DNA from: Streptomyces barkulensis
Lineage (GTDB): Bacteria > Actinomycetota > Actinomycetes > Streptomycetales > Streptomycetaceae
Direction of reading: 5' to 3'
Assembly (NCBI RefSeq): GCF_002843305.1
Contig: NZ_PGSG01000073.1
Coordinates: 1-64,000 of the forward strand
Length of the DNA: 64,000 bases
Numbering within the stretch: position 1 is the stretch's first letter; each line of letters starts with the position of its first letter. Shown piece after piece: positions 26,499-36,100 of the stretch. Made by a program: the position numbers and the translations under genes. The notes under the pieces were generated by a model. It had not been told where the DNA came from, searched no databases, and was given only the letters and a program-made list of their open reading frames with translations.

Positions 26499-26531
26499 GG
26501 ACGGCTCGCCCGGTGCGGGGGCGGGCCGTCC
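26499..26531 (+). terminator. Terminator of the EEP gene
   Basis: Thirteen-base arms with one mismatch (26499-26511 and 26519-26531) and a seven-base loop. Confidence 0.55.
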
Positions 26532-26561
26532 GCTGTTTGTGGCACGGCTGTCACCTATTTG

Positions 26562-26579
26562 TTTTGTGCCGGAACAAAA
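26562..26579. promoter_or_regulatory. A/T-rich operator-like palindrome before the second MFS gene
   Basis: TTTTGTGCCGGAACAAAA is an 18-base palindrome with a single mismatched pair, in a markedly AT-rich patch about 100 bases before the start. Likely regulator site; no regulator gene is adjacent. Confidence 0.5.
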
Positions 26580-26674
26580 AGCTGCGAGACTTGGTCGTGT
26601 CCGGGGCGGACCGGTTCCGCTTCCTGTGTCCTGCGTCTGCTGCGCACCCACCCTCCGCGTCGAAAGGCTCTCCC

Positions 26675-27946
26675 ATGCCCCTGGCCCTGCTCGCCCTCGC
26701 GGTCGCGGCCTTCGGGATCGGCACCACCGAGTTCGTGATGATGGGCCTGCTGCCCAACGTCGCGGACGACCTGGGCGTCTCCGTGCCCGCCGCCGGCCAT
26801 CTCGTCTCCGCCTACGCCATCGGCGTCGTCATCGGCGCCCCACTCCTGGCCGCCGTCGGGGTCCGCGTCCCGCGCAGGCGGATGCTCATCGCCCTGATGG
26901 GCCTGTTCACCATCGGCAACCTCGCCTCCGCCCTCGCTCCCGGCTACGGCACGCTGCTGGCCGGACGGGTGCTGGCCGGGCTGCCGCACGGCGCGTTCTT
27001 CGGCGTCGGCGCGGTCGTCGCCGCCCGCCTGGTGCGGGAGGGCAGGCAGGCGCGGGCCGTGGCCACGATGTTCCTGGGGCTGACCGTGGCCAACATCGTC
27101 GGCGTGCCCGGCGGTACGGCACTGGGGCAGCAACTGGGGTGGCGCGCGACGTTCCTGGTCGTCACCGTGATCGGGCTGGCCGCGATGGGGGCGCTGGCGG
27201 CGCTGGTGCCGTATCTGCCGCTGGAGCGGCGGGGCGGCGGTGCGGGGGACGCCGGTGCCGGTGGCGGTGGCGTGGTTCGTGAACTGCGCCGCGAGGTGCG
27301 GGCGCTGGGGGACCGGCAGGTGCTGCTCGGACTGCTGACGGCCGTCTTCGGGTTCGCGGGCGTCTTCGCCCTCTACAGCTACCTCGCCTCGATGGTCACC
27401 GAGGTCACGGGGATGGCCGAGTCGTCGGTGACGGTCGTGCTGGCCCTCTTCGGCGTCGGCATGACGCTGGGAGCGCTGGCCGCGGGGCCGCTGACCGACC
27501 GCGCGCCGCGGCCCACGCTGTACGGGGCGCTGGGTTCGCTGGCGCTGGTGCTGGTGGCGTTCCGGTTCACCGTCCACGTGCCGTGGGCGGCGATGGCGAC
27601 CGTGGTGGTGATCGGCGCGGTGGGGTTCATGACCACCACACCGCTGCAGATGCTCGTGATGGAGAAGGCGCGCCACGCGCCGACGCTCGCCGCGGCCTCC
27701 AACCACTCCGCGTTCAACCTGGCGAACGCGGGCGGTGCGTGGGCCGGTGGCACGGCCATCGCGGCGGGCTGGGGGTGGACGTCCCCGGCGCTGGTGGGCG
27801 CGGGCCTGGCGGTGGTGGGGCTGGTGATCGCCGTGGTGGCGGGGGTGCTGGACCGGGGGGCGTCGTCCGGGCGCCGGTCGCGGGTGGTGGCCCGCTGGGC
27901 GGGCTCGCGGGAGGCGGGCGACCGGGACGGGGCCGGCGTCCACTGA
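26675..27946 (+). CDS. MFS transporter, DHA1 (chloramphenicol/arabinose efflux) type
   Basis: A 423-residue, 12-helix antiporter. GIGTTEFVMMGLLPNVADDLGVS at the N-terminus is the signature of the Cmx/AraJ/YdhP-like group, and VPRRRMLIALMGLFTIGN is its motif A region. Substrates in this group are amphenicol antibiotics, sugars or purine-like compounds; specificity cannot be inferred. The ATG is chosen because the hydrophobic domain starts there and GAAAGG precedes it. The C-terminal tail is hydrophilic and basic. Confidence 0.88.
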   Translation: MPLALLALAVAAFGIGTTEFVMMGLLPNVADDLGVSVPAAGHLVSAYAIGVVIGAPLLAAVGVRVPRRRMLIALMGLFTIGNLASALAPGYGTLLAGRVLAGLPHGAFFGVGAVVAARLVREGRQARAVATMFLGLTVANIVGVPGGTALGQQLGWRATFLVVTVIGLAAMGALAALVPYLPLERRGGGAGDAGAGGGGVVRELRREVRALGDRQVLLGLLTAVFGFAGVFALYSYLASMVTEVTGMAESSVTVVLALFGVGMTLGALAAGPLTDRAPRPTLYGALGSLALVLVAFRFTVHVPWAAMATVVVIGAVGFMTTTPLQMLVMEKARHAPTLAAASNHSAFNLANAGGAWAGGTAIAAGWGWTSPALVGAGLAVVGLVIAVVAGVLDRGASSGRRSRVVARWAGSREAGDRDGAGVH

Positions 27947-28031
27947 GGGCGGCGTCCACTGAGGGCTGGGGCCGCCGTGGGCGGTGGGGGTGCGGTGGGG
28001 GCCGGGTGTGTGCGGGGGTCGGTGCCGGTCC

Positions 28032-28175
28032 GGGGCGAACATTCCGGACGGCATTATTTACGGCCGTTCCGTGCACCGTTGCCTGGAGCGCCTATTGGCC
28101 GCAAATCACGCCCCTGGCCTCCGGCATGGGGAACCCCGGAGTGTCCGGAACGTCCGCCCCTTCCCGTCCCCTCCC
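28032..28175 (-). repeat. Dispersed G4-hairpin element, copy C
   Basis: Core 28032-28160 in the same orientation as copy B, G4 motif on the minus strand at 28175-28157 (one G run is shortened but still three Gs). It differs by about 29 bases replacing four in the bulge (about 28111-28139), a segment that itself contains a GGGGAACCCC hairpin. It is about 210 bases past the nadE stop on the strand of nadE. Confidence 0.82.
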
Positions 28176-28327
28176 GCCGTCGCCCGGCTGCGGGCGTGGG
28201 GTGGTGCGGGCCGGGCCCCGGGGGGCGGCACGGGCTCGTCGCCCGGGTGCGGGTGGGCGGCCTCTGCCCGGTTCCGTCCGGCGGTCGACTCTTACAGGGG
28301 GGAACGGGCGGGATCGGGAGCCCCGTT

Positions 28328-28353
28328 CGGGCGCCCCGGTGGTGGGGCGCCCG
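28328..28353 (-). terminator. Terminator of nadE
   Basis: Ten-base perfect arms (28328-28337 and 28344-28353) with a six-base loop, 15 bases after the stop. Confidence 0.6.
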
Positions 28354-28368
28354 CCGTCGGGGCCGGGG

Positions 28369-30123
28369 TCAGCCGGTTTCGCGCCAGCGGTTGGTGATCG
28401 GCAGGCGGCGGTCCTTGCCGAAACCCTTCGCGGAGATCTTCGTGCCCGGCGGGTACTGCCGCCGCTTGTACTCGGCGGTGTCCGTCATGCGCAGGACGCG
28501 GGTGACGGTCTCCTCGTCGAAGCCCTCGGCGATGATCTCCTCCCGGCCCCGGTCCAGGTCCACGTACAGCTCCAGGATCCGGTCCAGGACGTCGTAGTCG
28601 GGGAGGGAGTCGGTGTCCACCTGGTCCGGGCGCAGCTCCGCGCTCGGCGGCTTGGAGATGGAGTTCTCCGGGATCGGCGGGGTCCCGCCGCGCTCGGCGG
28701 CGGCCTTGTTGCGCCAGCGGGCGAGGCGGAAGACGGTCGTCTTGTAGACGTCCTTGATCGGGCCGTACGCGCCGACCGAGTCGCCGTAGAGGGTCGAGTA
28801 GCCGACGGCCAGTTCGGACTTGTTGCCCGGCGCGAGCACGATGTGGCCCTCCTGGTTGGACAGGCCCATCAGCAGGGTGCCGCGCAGCCGGGCCTGGAGG
28901 TTCTCCTCCGCCAGGCCGGTGAGGTGGAGCGAGTCCATGTAGGCGTCGAACATCGGGGCGATCGGCACGGTGCGGAAGTTGAGGCCGGTGCGGCGGGCCA
29001 TCTCCGCCGCGTCGTCCCTGGAGTGCTCCGAGGAGTAGCGCGAGGGCATGGAGACGCCGTACACGTTCTCCGGACCGATCGCGTCGCAGGCGATGGCGGC
29101 GGTGAGGGCGGAGTCGATGCCGCCGGACAGCCCGATGAGCACCGAGCGGAAACCGTTCTTCAGGACGTAGGCGCGCAGGCCCGTGACGAGGGCGGTGTAG
29201 ATCTCCTCGTCGTCGTCCATACGGGGGGCCTCCGCGCCGGTGACCTGCGGCTCGTACGCGGGGAGGGGGGAGGCCGACAGGGTGCGGTGCTCGATGCGCA
29301 GGCCGTCGGAGACGTTGCCGGAGGGGGGTTCGGTCGCGGCGGCGGGCAGGTCGAGGTCGAGGACGACGCAGCCCTCCTCGAACTGCGGGGCCCGCGCGAT
29401 GACCTCGCCGTCGGCGGAGACGACGATGGAGTCGCCGTCGAAGACCAGGTCGTCCTGGGCGCCGACCATGGCCAGGTAGGCGGTGGTGCAGCCGGCCTCG
29501 CGGGCCCGGCGGCGCACCAGGTCCAGGCGGGTGTCGTCCTTGTTCCGCTCGTAGGGGGAGGCGTTGACGGACAGCAGCAGGCCCGCCCCGGCGGCGCGGG
29601 CGGCGGGCACCCGGCCGCCGTCCTGCCACAGGTCCTCGCAGATCGCCAGGGCCACGTCGACGCCGCGGACCCGGACCACGGGCAGGGTCTCGCCGGGGAC
29701 GAAGTAGCGGAACTCGTCGAAGACCCCGTAGTTGGGAAGGTGGTGCTTGGCGTAGGTCAGCACGACCTCGCCCCCGTGGAGGACGGCCGCGGCGTTGCGG
29801 GGCGCGCCGGCGGGCTGGCCGTAGCGGGGCTGGGCCTCCTCCGCCCGGTCGAGGTAGCCGACGACCACGGGGATTTCGCCCAGTCCCTCGTCGGCCAGGC
29901 GGGCGGCGAGGGCGGTGAGGGCGGAGCGGCTGGCCCGGACGAAGGACGGGCGCAGGGCCAGGTCCTCGACGGGGTAGCCGGTGAGCATCATCTCGGGGAA
30001 CGCCACGAGGTGCGCCCCCTGCTCGGCCGAGTGCCGCGTCCAGCGGACGACCGCGTCCGCGTTCCCGGCGAGGTCGCCGACGGTGGAGTCGATCTGGTTC
30101 AGGGCGAGTCGTAGCTGAGGCAC
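28369..30123 (-). CDS. nadE: Glutamine-dependent NAD+ synthetase
   Basis: A 584-residue two-domain enzyme that amidates nicotinic acid adenine dinucleotide with ammonia from glutamine. The N-terminal nitrilase domain (residues 1-270) has Glu44 in FPEMMLTGY, Lys in YAKHHLPNYGVFDE and Cys in VALAICEDLW. The synthetase domain starts about residue 300 with the PP-loop GLSGGIDSALTAAI (about 326-339). The GTG start is leaderless, six bases after a TAGACT -10 box. Complete length; cytoplasmic. The terminator and repeat copy C follow. Confidence 0.95.
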   Translation of the reverse strand: MPQLRLALNQIDSTVGDLAGNADAVVRWTRHSAEQGAHLVAFPEMMLTGYPVEDLALRPSFVRASRSALTALAARLADEGLGEIPVVVGYLDRAEEAQPRYGQPAGAPRNAAAVLHGGEVVLTYAKHHLPNYGVFDEFRYFVPGETLPVVRVRGVDVALAICEDLWQDGGRVPAARAAGAGLLLSVNASPYERNKDDTRLDLVRRRAREAGCTTAYLAMVGAQDDLVFDGDSIVVSADGEVIARAPQFEEGCVVLDLDLPAAATEPPSGNVSDGLRIEHRTLSASPLPAYEPQVTGAEAPRMDDDEEIYTALVTGLRAYVLKNGFRSVLIGLSGGIDSALTAAIACDAIGPENVYGVSMPSRYSSEHSRDDAAEMARRTGLNFRTVPIAPMFDAYMDSLHLTGLAEENLQARLRGTLLMGLSNQEGHIVLAPGNKSELAVGYSTLYGDSVGAYGPIKDVYKTTVFRLARWRNKAAAERGGTPPIPENSISKPPSAELRPDQVDTDSLPDYDVLDRILELYVDLDRGREEIIAEGFDEETVTRVLRMTDTAEYKRRQYPPGTKISAKGFGKDRRLPITNRWRETG

Positions 30124-30129
30124 ACGGTC

Positions 30130-30135
30130 AGTCTA
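30130..30135 (-). promoter_or_regulatory. -10 box of the leaderless nadE promoter
   Basis: TAGACT on the minus strand, six bases before the GTG start codon. Confidence 0.55.
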
Positions 30136-30283
30136 ATCGTCGTACTGACGCGATCCCGGGAGGCGGGGACCGGCCCGGCTACCGCGTGTCGCACCCGTTC
30201 GGGTGAAGGTCTCGGTCCCAGGTGTGGTGGGGGCTTCCGGCTTACGATGACGGCCTCGACCACCGGCCGTCAGGAGGAATGCC

Positions 30284-30880
30284 ATGTCCGCCGCAGCAGT
30301 CGAGTACCCCTGCGACGACGCGCCGAACCTGCTGGAGGAGGCCGAGGAGCTCTCGCAGAGGCTCCCCGGCTACCGCGTCGAGATCATCGGGGGAGAGATC
30401 ACCGTGACACCACCCGCCGACGGGCACCATGGAGATGCCCTGACCGACATCATGGTCCCGCTTCTGGCCGCGGGCCTGCATGGCAAGGAGAGCCGGGTGA
30501 TCCAGGCTGTGGGCGTCTGGCTGCCGGACGGGCCCTTCGACTACGCCGTTCCCGATCTGGCCGTCGTGGACGCGGACTTCGACGAACACAGGGCCGAGCA
30601 CAACTGCTACGACCCCGCGGTCTTCCGGATGGTGTTGGAGGTCACCCCCTCCAACTACGGCAATGACCTGAAGAAGAAGGTCACCGCCTATGCGATCGCC
30701 GGGATCCCCGTCTACGTCATCGCCGACCGCCGCAACCGGCGGGTGCATGTGCTGACCGAGCCGGAGTACGGGGAGTACCGCGTGCACGCGGTACATCCGC
30801 CGGGGGAGTCCTTCACGCTGCCGGAGTCGGTGGGTGCGCCGGTGACGCTGGAAGCGGACCGGGTGCTGGGGCTGGGGTAG
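30284..30880 (+). CDS. Uma2-family (DUF820) restriction-endonuclease-like protein
   Basis: A 198-residue protein of the PD-(D/E)xK superfamily group abundant in Streptomyces and cyanobacteria. Putative catalytic residues are Asp in FDYAVPDLAVVD and Glu-x-Thr in VLEVTPSNYGNDLKKK with the following lysines. AGGAGG stands at good distance before the ATG. The biological role of Uma2 proteins is not settled; many are multi-copy, stand-alone genes, as here. It is divergent from nadE. Confidence 0.85.
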   Translation: MSAAAVEYPCDDAPNLLEEAEELSQRLPGYRVEIIGGEITVTPPADGHHGDALTDIMVPLLAAGLHGKESRVIQAVGVWLPDGPFDYAVPDLAVVDADFDEHRAEHNCYDPAVFRMVLEVTPSNYGNDLKKKVTAYAIAGIPVYVIADRRNRRVHVLTEPEYGEYRVHAVHPPGESFTLPESVGAPVTLEADRVLGLG

Positions 30881-30922
30881 CGGCTCCCGGAGGGTTGTCG
30901 CGCGGGGCTCGTGCGGTCATGC

Positions 30923-30936
30923 TGGGAGCGCTCCCA
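30923..30936. promoter_or_regulatory. Perfect CebR-type box before the GNAT gene
   Basis: TGGGAGCGCTCCCA, an exact match to the Streptomyces CebR consensus, lies 16 bases before the GTG start, where a bound repressor would block transcription or initiation. Confidence 0.72.
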
Positions 30937-30951
30937 GGAAAGGAGGCCCCG

Positions 30952-31584
30952 GTGGGCGAGAGCAGTGGCGGGCCGTTCGTACGGCCGTACCGGGCGCGGG
31001 ACCGGGAGGCGGTGTACGACGTGTGCGTGCGCACCGCCGACGCGGGCGGCGACGCGCGGGGGATCTACCGGAACCCGGACCTGATGGGCGACCTCTTCGC
31101 CGGCCCGTACGTGTGGCACGCGCCGCACCTGGCCTTCGTGCTGGACGACGGCGGGCACGCGGTCGGGTACGCGATCGGCACCGCCGACACCGCCGCGTTC
31201 GCCGAGGCGTTCCGCCGTCAGTGGCTGCCGCGGGTGGCCGGCGGGTATCCGAGGGCGCGGCGGCCGGTGACACCGGACGAGCGGATGACCGAGCTGCTGT
31301 ACACACCCGAGCGGATGGTGCTGCCCGAACTGGCCGACCACCCGGCGCACCTCCACATCGACATCCTCCCCGCGTACCAGCGCGCGGGGCACGGGAGGGC
31401 GCTGATGCGCACGCTGCTGGACGCCCTGCGCCGGGAGGGGGCGAAGCGCGTCCATCTGGGCATGCTGACGGTGAACACCGGCGCGCGGCGCTTCTACGAC
31501 CGCCTCGGCTTCCACGAGCTGTCGGTGCCCGACCCCGGCCCGCTCACCTATCTGGGAAGGTCCACGGAGGCCGGGTCGGCGTAA
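30952..31584 (+). CDS. GNAT-family acetyltransferase, OGA-HAT-like
   Basis: A 210-residue N-acetyltransferase-fold protein. The acetyl-CoA loop is in HIDILPAYQRAGHGRALM (about residues 128-145), followed by VHLGMLTVNTGARRFYDRLGFHEL. The N-terminal RPYRARDREAVYDVCVRTADAG and GPYVWHAPHLAFVLDD segments match the bacterial relatives of the acetyltransferase-like domain of human O-GlcNAcase. The GTG start has AGGAGG five bases upstream. Substrate unknown. A perfect CebR box overlapping its promoter region suggests control by cellobiose availability. It lies upstream of the GlnA2-type gene, separated by a hairpin. Confidence 0.82.
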   Translation: MGESSGGPFVRPYRARDREAVYDVCVRTADAGGDARGIYRNPDLMGDLFAGPYVWHAPHLAFVLDDGGHAVGYAIGTADTAAFAEAFRRQWLPRVAGGYPRARRPVTPDERMTELLYTPERMVLPELADHPAHLHIDILPAYQRAGHGRALMRTLLDALRREGAKRVHLGMLTVNTGARRFYDRLGFHELSVPDPGPLTYLGRSTEAGSA

Positions 31585-31627
31585 TGTGACGGTAACCCCT
31601 CACCGTGATACTGGTGTGCGGGCCGCT

Positions 31628-31653
31628 CCCTTCCCGGGCGGCATGGGGAAGGG
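31628..31653 (+). terminator. Hairpin between the GNAT and glutamine synthetase-like genes
   Basis: Eight-base perfect arms CCCTTCCC and GGGAAGGG with a ten-base loop, 44 bases after the GNAT stop. It may end that transcript or sit in the leader of the next gene. Confidence 0.4.
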
Positions 31654-31680
31654 CCGTCTGACCAGCGAGGATGGGTGACC

Positions 31681-33042
31681 ATGGACAAGCAGCAGGAATT
31701 CGTGCTCAGGACGCTCGAAGAGCGCGACATCCGGTTCGTCCGGCTGTGGTTCACCGACGTGCTCGGCTTCCTGAAGTCCGTCGCCGTCGCGCCGGCGGAG
31801 CTGGAGCAGGCCTTCGACGAGGGCATGGGATTCGACGGGTCCGCGATCGAGGGCTTCGCCCGCGTCTACGAGTCCGACATGATCGCCAAGCCCGACCCGA
31901 GCACCTTCCAGATCCTGCCCTGGCGCGCCGAGGCCCCCGGCACCGCGCGGATGTTCTGCGACATCCTGATGCCGGACGGCTCCCCCTCCTACGCCGACCC
32001 CCGCTACGTCCTCAAGCGGGCCCTGAACAAGACCTCCGACCTGGGCTTCACCTTCTACACCCACCCCGAGATCGAGTTCTTCCTGCTCAAGGACAAGCCG
32101 GTGGACGGCACCCGGCCCACCCCGGCCGACTCCTCCGGCTACTTCGACCACACCCCGCAGCACGTCGGCCAGGACTTCCGCCGCCAGGCGATCACCATGC
32201 TGGAGTCGATGGGCATCTCGGTGGAGTTCTCCCACCACGAGGGCGCCCCGGGGCAGCAGGAGATCGACCTGCGGTACGCCGACGCCCTGTCGACGGCCGA
32301 CAACATCATGACGTTCCGGCTGGTGATGAAGCAGGTCGCGCTGGAGCAGGGAGTGCAGGCGACGTTCATGCCCAAGCCGTTCTCGGAGTTCCCCGGCTCC
32401 GGGATGCACACCCACCTGTCGCTGTTCGAGGGCGACCGCAACGCCTTCCACGAGTCCGGCGCCGAGTACCAGCTCTCCAAGGTCGGCCGCTCCTTCATCG
32501 CCGGGCTGCTCAGGCACGCCGGGGAGATCTCCGCCGTCACCAACCAGTGGGTCAACTCCTACAAGCGCATCTGGGGCGGGGCCCAGCGCACCGCGGGCGC
32601 CGGCGGCGAGGCACCCTCCTACATCTGCTGGGGGCACAACAACCGCTCCGCGCTGATCCGCGTGCCGATGTACAAGCCGGGCAAGATGGGCTCCACCCGC
32701 ATCGAGGTGCGCTCCCTGGACTCCGGCGCCAACCCCTACCTGGCCTACGCGGTGCTGCTCGCGGCCGGACTCAAGGGCATCGAGGAGGGCTACGAGCTCC
32801 CGGCCGGCGCCGAGGACGACGTGTGGGCGCTGTCGGACGCCGAACGCCGCGCGATGGGCATCGAGCCGCTGCCGCAGAACCTGGGCGAGGCGATCGCGCT
32901 GATGGAGCGCAGCGAACTGGTCGCCGAGACCCTGGGCGAGCACGTCTTCGACTTCTTCCTGCGCAACAAGAAGCAGGAGTGGGAGGAGTACCGCTCCGAG
33001 GTCACCGCCTTCGAGCTGCGCAAGTCCCTGCCGGTGCTGTAG
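31681..33042 (+). CDS. glnA2: Glutamine synthetase-like ligase (GlnA2 type)
   Basis: A 453-residue member of glutamine synthetase class I. MGFDGSAIEGFARVYESDM (about residues 48-66), the metal-binding YTHPEIEFFLL, the ATP-binding KPFSEFPGSGMHTHLS (about 230-245) and the GGEAPSYICWGHNNRSALIRVP active-site region are all present. A Tyr stands in EEGYELPAG at the position of the adenylylation loop. It is shorter than GlnA, and its position next to glnE matches, from memory, S. coelicolor GlnA2, reported to be a gamma-glutamylpolyamine synthetase rather than a true glutamine synthetase. ATG 31681 or the GTG two codons earlier. Probably co-transcribed with glnE. Confidence 0.9.
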   Translation: MDKQQEFVLRTLEERDIRFVRLWFTDVLGFLKSVAVAPAELEQAFDEGMGFDGSAIEGFARVYESDMIAKPDPSTFQILPWRAEAPGTARMFCDILMPDGSPSYADPRYVLKRALNKTSDLGFTFYTHPEIEFFLLKDKPVDGTRPTPADSSGYFDHTPQHVGQDFRRQAITMLESMGISVEFSHHEGAPGQQEIDLRYADALSTADNIMTFRLVMKQVALEQGVQATFMPKPFSEFPGSGMHTHLSLFEGDRNAFHESGAEYQLSKVGRSFIAGLLRHAGEISAVTNQWVNSYKRIWGGAQRTAGAGGEAPSYICWGHNNRSALIRVPMYKPGKMGSTRIEVRSLDSGANPYLAYAVLLAAGLKGIEEGYELPAGAEDDVWALSDAERRAMGIEPLPQNLGEAIALMERSELVAETLGEHVFDFFLRNKKQEWEEYRSEVTAFELRKSLPVL

Positions 33043-33127
33043 CGGGACGGCGGGTCGGTACGCGGGGCAGCACGGCGGAGCGGTACGGCGGGGCGGTACG
33101 GCGGCAGCGGCGAGAGGCAAGGCCACA

Positions 33128-36100
33128 GTGGTGCAGGGCGGTCGGCGGGACAGCCGGTTCGGACGGTTCGTGCGGCGCGGGTTCACCGATCCGGGGGCGG
33201 CCGTCCGCCTGCTGGACTCACCCGCCCTGACCCGGGTGCGCGACGACGCGGTGCTCCTCGACGCGCTCGGCGCCACCGCCGACCCCGACCAGGCGCTGCT
33301 GTCCTTCGTCCGCCTGGTGGAGGCCCAGCCCGACGAGGCCGGGCGGCAGACGCTGCTGGGCACCGTGCTGGCGGCCAAGCCGCTGCGCGACCGGCTGCTG
33401 GGGGTGCTGGGCGCCTCCGAGGCGCTCGGCGACCACCTCGCCGGCCACCCGGACGACTGGCAGGCCCTCCACTCCTACGAGACGGCCGACCTCCACCCGG
33501 GCGTAGAGGAGTTCGAGGCCGCGCTCGCCGGTGCGGACGGCCCCGACGAGCTGCGCGTCGCCTACCGTCGCGCCCTGCTCACCATCGCCGCCCGCGACGT
33601 GTGCGGCACCACGACGGTCGACGAGACCGCCGCCGAGCTCGCCGACCTGGCCACCGCCACCCTGCGCGCCGCCCTGGCGATGGCCGGGCGCGAGGAGCCG
33701 CAGGACGCGCGGGCGTGCCGACTGGCCGTGATCGGGATGGGCAAGTGCGGCGGACGCGAGCTCAACTACGTCTCGGACGTGGACGTCGTCTTCGTCGCCG
33801 AGCCCGCCGGGGCAGCGGCGGGGGACGGCGACGGGGAGAGCGAGGCGCTGCGCGCCGCGACCCGGCTCGCCGCGCGGATGATGCGGATCTGCTCCGACAC
33901 CACCGCCGAGGGCACCATCTGGCCGGTGGACGCCAACCTGCGGCCCGAGGGGCGCAACGGCCCGCTGGTGCGCACCCTGTCCAGCCATCTGGCGTACTAC
34001 CGGCGCTGGGCCAAGACCTGGGAGTTCCAGGCACTGCTCAAGGCCCGCCCGGTGGCCGGCGACCCGGCACTGGGCCGTGAGTACACCGAGGCCCTGGCCC
34101 CGATGGTGTGGCAGGCCGCCGAGCGGGAGAACTTCGTCACCGACGTGCAGCAGATGCGCCGCCGCGTGGTCGCCACGATCCCCGCCGCGCAACTCGACCG
34201 CGAACTCAAGCTCGGCCCCGGGGGCCTGCGCGACGTGGAGTTCGCCGTCCAGCTCCTCCAGCTCGTCCACGGGCGCAGCGACACCTCCCTGCGCAGCCCC
34301 ACCACGCTGGCCGCGCTCGACGACCTCGCGGCGGGCGGGTACGTGGGCCGCCAGGACGCCGCCGCGCTCGGCGACGCGTACCGCTTCCTGCGGGTCCTGG
34401 AGCACCGCATCCAGCTCCAGAGGCTGCGCCGCACCCATCTGATGCCCAGGGACGAGGCCGAACTGCGCCGGCTGGGCCGCTGCCTGGGCTTCCGCCAGGA
34501 CCCGGTGGCCGAGCTGACCCGCGCCTGGAAGCGGCACGCGGCCGTGGTGCGGCGGCTGCACGAGAAGATCTTCTACCGGCCGCTGCTGGACGCCGTCGCC
34601 CAGCTCGCGCCCGGCGAGGTCCGGCTGTCGGCCGGAGCCGCCCGGCAGCGCCTGGAGGCGCTCGGCTACGCGGACCCGGCCGCCGCCCTGCGCCATCTGG
34701 AGGCGCTGACCTCCGGGGTCAGCCGCAAAGCCGCCATCCAGCGCACCCTGCTGCCGGTGCTGCTGGGCTGGTTCGCCGACTCCGCCGACCCCGACGCCGG
34801 GCTGCTGGGCTTCCGCAAGGTCTCCGACGCGCTCGGCCAGACGCCGTGGTACCTGCGGCTGCTGCGGGACGAGGGGGCCGCCGCGGAGAACCTGGCCCGG
34901 GTGCTGTCGGCCGGGCGGCTCGCCCCCGACCTGCTGCTGCGCGCCCCCGAGGCCGTCGCCCTGCTCGGCGACCCCGGCGGGCTGCGGCCGCGCGGCCGGG
35001 AGGCGCTGGCCCAGGAGGCGCTGGCGGCCGTCGGCCGGGCCGACGGGTCCGAGCAGGCCGTCACCGCCGTCCGCGGGGTGCGGCGGCGCGAGCTGTTCCG
35101 TACCGCCGCCGCCGATGTCATCGGCGCGTACAAGGCGGGGAGCGGGGGCGGTTCCGGTGGTTCGGAGGGTGGTTCGGAGGGTGCTTCGGGCAGTGGGGCG
35201 GAGGGGGGCTCGGGTGGGTCGGGCGGTGGTGCGCAGGGTGGTGCCGGTGGTGGTGCGCAGGGTGGTGCCGGTGGTGGTGCGCAGGGTGGTGCCGGTGGTG
35301 GTGCGGTAGGCGGTTCGGGGGGTGGTGCCGGTGGTGGTGCGGGGGACGCCGAGGGCGTCGCGGCCGCCGTGGACCGGGTGGGGGAGGCGCTGTCCGACCT
35401 GAACGCCGCGACCGTCGCCGGCGCCCTGCGGGCGGCGGTGGACGCCCGTTGGGGCGACACCCTGCCCACCCGCTTCGCGATCATCGGCATGGGCCGCTTC
35501 GGGGGCCGAGAGCTGAACTACGGCTCCGACGCCGATGTGCTGTTCGTCCACGAACCGCGCGAGGGTGTGGACGAGCGGGAGGCCGGCGAGGCGGCCCTCG
35601 CCGTCGCCGGCGAGATGCGCCGCCTCCTGCAGCTCCCCAGCTCCGACCCGCCGCTGCTCATCGACGCCGACCTGCGGCCGGAGGGCAGAAGCGGCCCGCT
35701 GGTGCGCACCCTGGCCTCCTACGGGACCTACTACCGCCGCTGGTCGCAGGTGTGGGAGCGGCACGCGCTGCTGCGCGCCGAACCGGTGGCGGGAGACGCG
35801 GACCTGGGTCGCCGCTTCGTCGAGCTGATCGACCCCCTGCGCTATCCGGAGGACGGCCTGGAGGAGGACGCGGTGCGGGAGATCCGCCGCCTCAAGGCCC
35901 GGATGGAGGGTGAGCGGCTGCCGCGCGGCGCCGACCCCACCACCCACACCAAGCTGGGCAGGGGCGGGCTGTCGGACGTGGAGTGGACGGTCCAGCTGAC
36001 GCAGTTGCGCCATGGAGCGAAGGTGCCGGGGCTGCGCACCACCCGAACCCGCGCCGCGCTGGCCGCCGCGCGGGACGCCGGGCTGATCGGCGGGGAGGAC

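Larger units (their letters stand above)
27947..28368. other. Convergent intergenic region with repeat copy C and the nadE terminator
   Basis: 422 bases without a gene. It contains a short direct repeat of the MFS 3' end (GAGGGCGGCGTCCACT-like, 27945-27963), the dispersed element copy C (about 27996-28196) and the nadE terminator hairpin at 28328-28353. Confidence 0.6.
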
